A stretch of 41,270 nucleotides of DNA from an uncultured Clostridia bacterium (GTDB lineage Bacteria > Bacillota > Clostridia > Christensenellales > Borkfalkiaceae), in assembly GCA_947629695.1 (NCBI GenBank), contig CANREQ010000004.1, forward strand, positions 1-41,270. The letters are read 5' to 3'. The notes under the pieces are model-generated. The model was not told the DNA's origin, made no database searches, and was given only the letters and a program-made list of their open reading frames with translations. Positions 32,330 through 38,510 of the stretch are shown here, in pieces. Position numbers and translations under genes: made by a program. Within the stretch, counting starts at the first letter, position 1. Every line of letters starts with the position of its first letter.

Positions 32330-32357
32330 TTTACTTTTTACCGCCGGAAACTATAAT
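32330..32357 (+). promoter_or_regulatory. Promoter TTTACT-N16-TATAAT driving a small RNA candidate
   Basis: TTTACT 32330-32335, TATAAT 32352-32357; no plausible ORF downstream before the terminator. Confidence 0.6.
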
Positions 32358-32363
32358 TATTAG

Positions 32364-32468
32364 TGTAAAGTTAATACAAGATAACTTTACTTTCCCATTC
32401 AGTTCATTCATTTTCCCCCTTATCATACGAAGGCGGCGTTGGCGTAAGGTCAGCGTCGCCTTTGTTTT
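32364..32468 (+). ncRNA. Candidate ~105-nt trans-acting sRNA with C-rich single-stranded region
   Basis: Predicted TSS adjoins perfect hairpin GTAAAGTTA-8nt-TAACTTTAC (32365-32390). A G-poor linker with TTTCCCATT and TTTTCCCCCTTA follows, then a 12-bp terminator stem and TTTGTTTT. Confidence 0.6.
32430..32468 (+). terminator. Intrinsic terminator of the sRNA candidate
   Basis: AAGGCGGCGTTG-gcgtaaggt-CAGCGTCGCCTT (two G-U pairs) followed by TGTTTT. Confidence 0.75.
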
Positions 32469-32531
32469 ATGCGTAAAATTTAAATCCACCGCGGCCGCGA
32501 GGCTTGTTACAAGTCCGGATTTTATGCGCAT

Positions 32532-32571
32532 AAACCCCCGCCCGCTTGCATGCGCAAGCGGGCGGGGGTTT
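32532..32571. terminator. 18-bp perfect hairpin, likely terminator of the cysteine desulfurase gene (bidirectional)
   Basis: AAACCCCCGCCCGCTTGC-ATGC-GCAAGCGGGCGGGGGTTT. Confidence 0.88.
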
Positions 32572-32588
32572 TGGCTTTTTCCAAGCTT

Positions 32589-33725
32589 TTAAATATTCTT
32601 TCTCCTTATCCTGTCCACGACGAGGGAGAGCTTTTTGTAAGCCTCTTCCGCCTCTTCTTCGGTGTTGTCGCGCCCGAATGTGAAGCGCACCGAGCTTTTG
32701 GCTTCTTCCTCGCTTAAGCCCATCGCAAGAAGGACGTGCGAGGGCGACGTAGCGCCCGAAGAGCACGCCGAGCCCGTTGACACGGCGACCCCTTCGAGAT
32801 CGAGGCAGAAAGCTATCTCATCGCCGCGGCACCCGTCGAATGAAAAATTGACGTTAGAGGGAAGCCGCATTTCCCTGTCGCCGTTGAGGTGCGCGCCCGC
32901 AATTCCGCTTTCCACGCGCTTTATAAACATGTCGCGCAGTGCGGCCACGCGGGAGTTGGTCTCCCCGCATGTCATATACGCCTCTTTAAGGGCATATGCG
33001 CAACCCACGGCGCCCGCCACATAAGTCGTGCCGCCGCGCTTGCCGCGCTCCTGCATGCCGCCGTCGATGAGCCGCGAAAAGCGCGTGCCCCGCCGCATGT
33101 ACAGGCCGCCGAAGCCCTTGGGGCCGTAGAATTTGTGCGCCGAAAACGCCAAGCCGTCCGCGGGAAAGCGCGAAAATGGCAAAACTCCCGCCGTCTGGAC
33201 GCAATCGCAAAAGAAGAACACCCCCCGCTTTTGACATTCCGCGTAAATATCGGCTATGGGCTGAATGACCCCCACCTCGTTGTTCGCGCCCATAACCGCG
33301 GCGAAAACCGTGTCGCCGCGCAGGGCCGAGGCAATTTCCCGCGGGGAAATTATCCCCCGCCTGTCCGGCTTGACAAAGGTGACTTCCCACCCGTATTTTT
33401 GCATATCCAAAGCGCTTTCGATGAGCGCATGATGCTCTATTGCGGAGACAACTATGTGCTTGCCCCTGTCGCAATTTGCGGCGCACACGCCCTTTAAAGC
33501 CGCAGTGCACGCCTCGGAGCCGCCCGACGTGAAATAAATATCCTCCGAAGGCACGCCCAAAACCGCCGCAATGCCGTCGCGAGCGGCTATCACGGCGTTG
33601 GCCGCCTCCCGTCCGTATGCGTGCAGGCTGGACGGATTCCCGAAAATATTTGTCATATACGGCTTCATCGCGCCGAACGCTCCCTCGGAAAGGGGGGTCG
33701 TAGCCGCGTGGTCGAGATAGATCAT
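32589..33725 (-). CDS. Cysteine desulfurase (NifS/IscS-type)
   Basis: MIYLDHAATTPLSEGA, FTSGGSEACTAALKG, SAIEHHALIES, FSAHKFYGPKGFGGLYMRRGT, STGSACSSGATSPSHVLLAMG. Confidence 0.95.
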   Translation of the reverse strand: MIYLDHAATTPLSEGAFGAMKPYMTNIFGNPSSLHAYGREAANAVIAARDGIAAVLGVPSEDIYFTSGGSEACTAALKGVCAANCDRGKHIVVSAIEHHALIESALDMQKYGWEVTFVKPDRRGIISPREIASALRGDTVFAAVMGANNEVGVIQPIADIYAECQKRGVFFFCDCVQTAGVLPFSRFPADGLAFSAHKFYGPKGFGGLYMRRGTRFSRLIDGGMQERGKRGGTTYVAGAVGCAYALKEAYMTCGETNSRVAALRDMFIKRVESGIAGAHLNGDREMRLPSNVNFSFDGCRGDEIAFCLDLEGVAVSTGSACSSGATSPSHVLLAMGLSEEEAKSSVRFTFGRDNTEEEAEEAYKKLSLVVDRIRRKNI

Positions 33726-34639
33726 TATTCTTCCTTCATGCAACCAAGCAGATTTTCAAACGCCCGGAGTTCACTTTGCTTTTCCATTAAAGTGCGCCCC
33801 AACGCGGTAGAGGAGTCGCGCTTGTTGAGTCTCACCCTGCGCACTGCGGTGGCGAGGCGGCGGGCCGCAAATGCGCACACTATCAAAAACACAAACGCGA
33901 GGCCCGCAAAGACGCAGGTAAGTATGATGTATATGCCCGTGGAGACGGTGTACATTATGCCCGCATAATAGCCGCCCAGCCCGCAAAAGATGGCAAATGA
34001 CGCCAAATTACAGAAAAACAATATGAGCGCGATATTCCTGTCCTTGTTAAATTTTACGGCGCGCTCCGCCTTTGCGCTTTCGTTTTCCCGCGAGAGCGAT
34101 TCTATTTGCCCTTTAAGCGAGGCGATGTTGCGCTCCGGCGCGCCGCCCGCGCGCTTGCGCAAATCGGCCTTTATCTGCGCATCCGCGTATTCCGCCGCGC
34201 CCGAAGCGTATTCCGCCGCCTTGACAACTTGGGAATAATCCGTAAAATCGCGGGTGTAGGCGCGTATACCCAGCGCGTAGACCGCGCCTTTCTTGTCGTC
34301 GAGCTCTTCCGCGCGGCCGAGATATTCGAGCGCAGTGGAGAACATCCCCTTGCTTATATCCTCTTCGGCTTTGGCGATAAGGCCGTTTACCTCTTTCTCG
34401 CGCTCCTCGGCTTGCCTTTTGTCCTCCTCGAGCTTCAAGGCGTATTGCTCCGGGGTCATAAGCGCGATTTCTTCGTCCACTTCCCCGTCGCCCGGCATCG
34501 CAAGCCCGATCTCTTCCCCCTCTTCTTCGGGGGATTCCTCATCTTCCCCTGTTTTTACCAAGGTCATTTCGCCGTCCTCGTTGCGCTTCAGACGGTATTT
34601 TTTATCTTCGTCGTCGTCAATAAGCCTTTCTTCCGCCAT
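33725..34639 (-). CDS. Hypothetical membrane protein: acidic N-terminus, helical middle, two TM segments
   Basis: TM segments IALILFFCNLASFAIFCGLGGYYAG and VSTGIYIILTCVFAGLAFVFLIVCAFAA; start codon overlaps ispE; TAATG with the desulfurase. Confidence 0.8.
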   Translation of the reverse strand: MAEERLIDDDEDKKYRLKRNEDGEMTLVKTGEDEESPEEEGEEIGLAMPGDGEVDEEIALMTPEQYALKLEEDKRQAEEREKEVNGLIAKAEEDISKGMFSTALEYLGRAEELDDKKGAVYALGIRAYTRDFTDYSQVVKAAEYASGAAEYADAQIKADLRKRAGGAPERNIASLKGQIESLSRENESAKAERAVKFNKDRNIALILFFCNLASFAIFCGLGGYYAGIMYTVSTGIYIILTCVFAGLAFVFLIVCAFAARRLATAVRRVRLNKRDSSTALGRTLMEKQSELRAFENLLGCMKEE

Positions 34640-35510
34640 TTTTATCCTCCCTGCGGGGTAATTTTGTCTTTGTCAAAATAAACGAGCCCTTGCCGCGGTA
34701 TCTGCTCTGCGCATAGCGCGCGAAGCTTTCGTTTTCGAAAAGCGCGAAAACCGCGCTCCCCGAGCCCGTCATACTCACGCCGAGCGGGTCGAAATCCTCA
34801 AGGGCCTTGAAGCAATCGCGCACATCCGCGTTGAGCGAACACGCCGGCAAATACAAATCGTTGCCGAGCGCTTTCCCCAAAGCCGCCTTATCGCCCGCGG
34901 CCGCCGCCCTGCACGCGCTTTCCGTGCGGCTCCCCGACGGCGCATTTAAAAGATCGAACGCCTTGTAGCACTCCGCGGTGGAAACGCCTCCGCGCGGCAA
35001 AACAATGCCTATGTCGAGGGGCGTTAAGCTGTCTGAAAGCTCCACTTCGTCCCCCCTGCCGCGTATGCGCGCGTAGCCGCCGTACAGCATGTAGCCGCAA
35101 TCGCTTCCCATATCGTCGGCTATTTCCTTGAGCCCTTCCTCGTCGTCCGTGCAAAACAGATCGCGCATTGCGCGCAAGACGCCCGCGACGTCCGCCGAGG
35201 AGCCGCCCAATCCCGCGCCCATGGGTATGTTTTTGTGCACGGTTATATCCACGCCGCACGTGTCGTACTTGGCGATAAACACCTGCGCCGCCTTCACCGC
35301 GTTGTTGCTTTCGTAAGGGATATTTTCACTGCCGAGGCCGCTCATCCTTATGCCGACGAGCTTGTCCTTTTTCCTCTTGGCGACCGAGATAACGTCGGCA
35401 ATATCCACGGTGACCACCGCGCTGTCCAGCATGTGGAAGCCGCCGCGCGTGCCGACAATATCGAGGCTCAGATTGATTTTCGCATATGATTTCACCCTTG
35501 CGCGATCCAT
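34617..35510 (-). CDS. ispE: 4-diphosphocytidyl-2-C-methyl-D-erythritol kinase
   Basis: GHMP kinase: VKSYAKINLSLDIVGTRGGFHMLDSAV, NIPMGAGLGGSSADVAGVLRAM, GVSMTGSGSAVFALF. Start trimmed to MDRARVKSYAKINL. Confidence 0.94.
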   Translation of the reverse strand: MDRARVKSYAKINLSLDIVGTRGGFHMLDSAVVTVDIADVISVAKRKKDKLVGIRMSGLGSENIPYESNNAVKAAQVFIAKYDTCGVDITVHKNIPMGAGLGGSSADVAGVLRAMRDLFCTDDEEGLKEIADDMGSDCGYMLYGGYARIRGRGDEVELSDSLTPLDIGIVLPRGGVSTAECYKAFDLLNAPSGSRTESACRAAAAGDKAALGKALGNDLYLPACSLNADVRDCFKALEDFDPLGVSMTGSGSAVFALFENESFARYAQSRYRGKGSFILTKTKLPRREDKNGGRKAY

Positions 35511-35625
35511 GTAAAAATTATAACACGGCGCGCGCGGTTTTTCAATATAAATGACCTTAATTTTACATTCGCTCTTCTTTTTTGCGCCTATTTTATAAAA
35601 TTTAAGCTCATTGCGGCATTTTAAA

Positions 35626-35656
35626 GGCGGCCGCGCGCTTTTTGCGCGCGGCCGCC
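35626..35656. terminator. 13-bp all-GC perfect hairpin with T5 loop, likely terminator of the SPOCS gene
   Basis: GGCGGCCGCGCGC-TTTTT-GCGCGCGGCCGCC; minus-strand continuation TTTAAAAT. Confidence 0.6.
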
Positions 35657-35691
35657 GAAGCATTGCGGTTCCGCCTTATCCCCGCAAGTTC

Positions 35692-37179
35692 TTACGTTTG
35701 GTTGCCGCGGAACACGAGTATCCTTTCCTTGCCGCTGAGGGGGAATGTAAGCTCCGGATTGCACGCGAGCACGCCTTCCGGGTCCCTGTTGAGCTTTTTG
35801 GATATTTCCCACAGGCCGTCGCCCGCCTCCGGAATGAACACAGACAGGGCGCAACTTTCCTTTTGCTTTTCGCCGCCTTCGGAAATGTCGCTTATGTACG
35901 TGCAACTTTGCTCACGCGTGACGGTTGCGCTTATTTTGAGGTTGGCCTCCACTTCCGCCTCGCCCTCGGCCCGCAAACGCACGCTGACCCCGCTCGCCGC
36001 GACGGTCACCATGACGCGCTCTCCCTCGCCCGCAACGCCGCCGAGAACGCAGGCAAAGGGCAGGCTGATTTGCGTCCCCTTTATCTCCCCGCCCTGTTCG
36101 TAGACGAGGGTGGCGTTCACCGCGCCTTCCACCGCGCCCGTATCGCCGTTATACGCGCACTCCGCTTCGGGCAGGGCGGCCGCAAAGAACTTGCAGTCAT
36201 ACCCGAGTTTCGCCTTGCATGCGGCTATACCGGTCACGCGCTCGGTATACACCTTTATATCCACACAGCTTTCCGCGCTCTCGCTTGCAAAGGTAAGCGC
36301 GACCTCGTTATCGCAGGAGAATGCGTCCAGGGCGACGTTTTCTTCCCTCACGGCCGTAAAACTGCCGCATACGGAGAGGTTGCAGACAAAGTTTATCTCG
36401 CACTTGCCGCGCTCCTCGTTTACAGTTGCGGTGACGTTTAAATCGGTGATCTCCGCAGTCGCTTTGGCGGCTATGCCAGCTGACGATTGCTCGCAGGGGA
36501 TGACGCTTTTGAAGGGCACCACCCTTTCCAGACATACCGGCGTTTGCTGGCGCATGGCGAAAAGGGAGAGATAAATTTCGCCGCTCACCTCCACCTCGCC
36601 CGTGCCGCAACGCGCGTCGAGAACGACAGCCTTCGCCGCGGGTATGAGTATATCCACTACGCTGTCCGCGTCGAAATCGTCCTCCACCTCGCTCTCCCCG
36701 CCGAATGTCACGGCAGAGCAGAGCGGCACGGACTTGATATTCAGATGCGCGCCCTCCGCCGCCGTAAGATACGCCCTCTCCGCGCGGGCGTAGACGCTTA
36801 TGTCCGCCGTGACAATGGCCGTCACGACAAAGGAAGAGCCGTCGCGCTTGACGCCCGTCTTTTCGCATGTCAATCCGCATACGCCCGTCTGTGCGGGAGC
36901 AAAGCACTCGTCGTCGGCGTAATGGGAAAACTCCGCGCCCTTCTGCATGCGGCACAGCTTGCCTTCTTCATCCGTGTACACCAGCGTGAGGACGATTTTA
37001 CCGCTGTACGCCGCCCTTCCCGAAGATATTTCGCACGAAACGCAGGATACTTGCGGGTAAACGGCGATAATTTCGTTTATATCGCTCGATTGGGGAAAGC
37101 GGCATTCCGCAACGCTTTGGGTGCGCACGGTCTTTAACAAGCCGGTAAAACTATCGGAATTGATTTGGGGTTTCAACAT
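35692..37179 (-). CDS. SPOCS (DUF3794)-repeat protein with C-terminal LysM-like domain
   Basis: Repeated SPOCS-like segments (AAKAVVLDARCGTGEVEVSGEIYLSLFAM, VEGAVNATLVYEQGGEIKGTQISLPF) and LysM-like DGLWEISKKLNRDPEGVLACNPEL. SD AAAGGAG. Confidence 0.8.
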   Translation of the reverse strand: MLKPQINSDSFTGLLKTVRTQSVAECRFPQSSDINEIIAVYPQVSCVSCEISSGRAAYSGKIVLTLVYTDEEGKLCRMQKGAEFSHYADDECFAPAQTGVCGLTCEKTGVKRDGSSFVVTAIVTADISVYARAERAYLTAAEGAHLNIKSVPLCSAVTFGGESEVEDDFDADSVVDILIPAAKAVVLDARCGTGEVEVSGEIYLSLFAMRQQTPVCLERVVPFKSVIPCEQSSAGIAAKATAEITDLNVTATVNEERGKCEINFVCNLSVCGSFTAVREENVALDAFSCDNEVALTFASESAESCVDIKVYTERVTGIAACKAKLGYDCKFFAAALPEAECAYNGDTGAVEGAVNATLVYEQGGEIKGTQISLPFACVLGGVAGEGERVMVTVAASGVSVRLRAEGEAEVEANLKISATVTREQSCTYISDISEGGEKQKESCALSVFIPEAGDGLWEISKKLNRDPEGVLACNPELTFPLSGKERILVFRGNQT

Positions 37180-37299
37180 AAGATAACGCTCCTTTTTTGT
37201 TTACAAGCTATCTTATGCCCGCGGCTTGCCGATTATGACTTGCGCGCGTTTTGCCGAGCCCCTTTTGAGCGGGGACGCGCATTTGAGAGTTCGGGGCGG

Positions 37300-37548
37300 T
37301 CAGGACGCGCCCTTTAAAGTGATGAACACTTTGCCGCACAAGATTTCCGCGTAGGAATAGGCGGTTTTGCCGAGGAAGTTTTTGTCCACGGGCTCGACGG
37401 TGAAAATCGAGGGGTAAATGCCCGACAGGGTTGCATCGAAACTGACGAATTTGTTCCTGCCGAGGTTGAGCTTTACGCTCACGGGTTTGCTGTAACACTT
37501 GCTGATGTTGCGCTTAATTGCCGCAATTGTCGTTTCCGGTTTAATCAT
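37300..37548 (-). CDS. veg: Veg family protein
   Basis: 82-aa protein IAAIKRNISKCYSKPVSVKLNLGRNKFVSFDATLSGIYPSIFTVE. Confidence 0.85.
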   Translation of the reverse strand: MIKPETTIAAIKRNISKCYSKPVSVKLNLGRNKFVSFDATLSGIYPSIFTVEPVDKNFLGKTAYSYAEILCGKVFITLKGAS

Positions 37549-37655
37549 ATTATAATTTTTGCCAATTGAGGGAAATAAAATGCGCTTTTCCGCAAAATCG
37601 GTCGCTCGTGCGGCAAAGCGGAGGAGTATTTATAGGAAATAGTATTGGAAATAAT

Positions 37656-37706
37656 CCCCTCAGTCGCCTGCGGCGACAGCTCCCCTTGTTAAGGGGAGCC
37701 AAGGGG
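37656..37706. repeat. Structured intergenic repeat, copy 1
   Basis: CCCCTCAGTCGCCTGCGGCGACAGCTCCCCTTGTTAAGGGGAGCCAAGGGG: two hairpins enclosed by CCCCT/AGGGG. Matches copy 2. Confidence 0.85.
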
Positions 37707-37737
37707 CGCGGATAAAATAATCTGCTTCACTATGTAT

Positions 37738-37785
37738 GTAAAAAAGTGGCGCGGGGAAACTCCCTCGCGCCACTTTTTTACATTT
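37738..37785. terminator. Bidirectional hairpin terminator
   Basis: AAAAAAGTGGCGCG...CGCGCCACTTTTTT. Confidence 0.88.
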
Positions 37786-37790
37786 ATTAC

Positions 37791-38327
37791 TTAAATATCG
37801 TCCAAATCGTCGTCATCATCCTCATCCAACTCGTCGTCATCATCGTCCAGATCATCGTCGTCAAGATCGTCGAAATCGTCGTCGAAATCGTCCGCGTCGG
37901 TGTCAACGTCGTCGAAGTAATCGTCGCCGTCCTCTTCTTCCCCGATGTCCTCGTCCTCTTCCTCAAGCTCCTCTTTCAGCTCCTCGTCGAGCTCGGCGTC
38001 CTCAAGCGACAGATCCTCCGCGTCGTCGTCGAGGTAATTCTTCCATTCCTCGTCCTGCTCGGGGTCCATTTCCTCTTCGTCCTCGTATTCCTGCTTGCTC
38101 TTGCACGCCTCGCACATCTTCTCGCCGTAGGGCATGTAATTTACTCCGCACACGGGGCAAAGCTCGGTTCCTTCTTCCTCGAGCTCCTTATCCAGCTCCT
38201 CGTCGTCGAGGTCGGCAAACTGCAATTTATTGCCCTGCATTTCCGCTATGCAGACGTCGCAATACTCCTGTTTGTCGGCGTCTATATAATTGAGCTCGCA
38301 ACGCGGGCATTTGATATACCTTATCAT
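37791..38327 (-). CDS. Small protein with two CxxC...CxxC zinc-ribbon-like modules and a long Asp/Glu tail
   Basis: MIRYIKCPRCELNYIDADKQEYCDVCIAEM...ELCPVCGVNYMPYGEKMCEACKS... then mostly D/E to the stop; SD GGAGGG. Confidence 0.85.
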   Translation of the reverse strand: MIRYIKCPRCELNYIDADKQEYCDVCIAEMQGNKLQFADLDDEELDKELEEEGTELCPVCGVNYMPYGEKMCEACKSKQEYEDEEEMDPEQDEEWKNYLDDDAEDLSLEDAELDEELKEELEEEDEDIGEEEDGDDYFDDVDTDADDFDDDFDDLDDDDLDDDDDELDEDDDDDLDDI

Positions 38328-38382
38328 AATTTCCCTCCGTAAGTCATAAGAACACAGCACCTTACGATACTTTCGCTGTAAC

Positions 38383-38411
38383 ATTATATTAGCATTTAAA
38401 TAATTTGTAAA
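38383..38411 (-). promoter_or_regulatory. Promoter TTTACA-N17-TATAAT for the acidic zinc-ribbon gene
   Basis: Minus-strand TTTACA (38411-38406), TATAAT (38388-38383). Confidence 0.75.
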
Positions 38412-38460
38412 CTGTTTTATTAAATTATTTTAGCCGTTTTTGCAAAATTATTTGTCCGTG

Positions 38461-38500
38461 ACAAAAATATCGGGCGAACAACCCCTGAGGATGTCCGCCC
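38461..38500 (-). terminator. Terminator of the lipoprotein gene
   Basis: Minus strand GGGCGGACA...TGTTCGCCC followed by GATATTTTTG. Confidence 0.7.
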
Positions 38501-38510
38501 TGACCGTTTT

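Noticed and set aside
32331-32531. 66-aa minus-strand ORF over the sRNA candidate
   Set aside because: No SD, spans two hairpins and an AT-rich promoter; no plausible protein features.
35611-36441. 276-aa plus-strand ORF
   Set aside because: Antisense to the SPOCS/LysM gene.
37208-37498. 96-aa minus-strand ORF overlapping veg
   Set aside because: Alternative frame of the veg region; the Veg family sequence is in the other frame.
37746-38342. 198-aa plus-strand hydrophobic ORF (VVIILIQLVVIIVQIIVV...)
   Set aside because: It is the antisense reading of the Asp/Glu-rich tail (GAC/GAT/GAG read backwards gives V/I/L). The minus-strand gene has an SD, a promoter and zinc-ribbon motifs.
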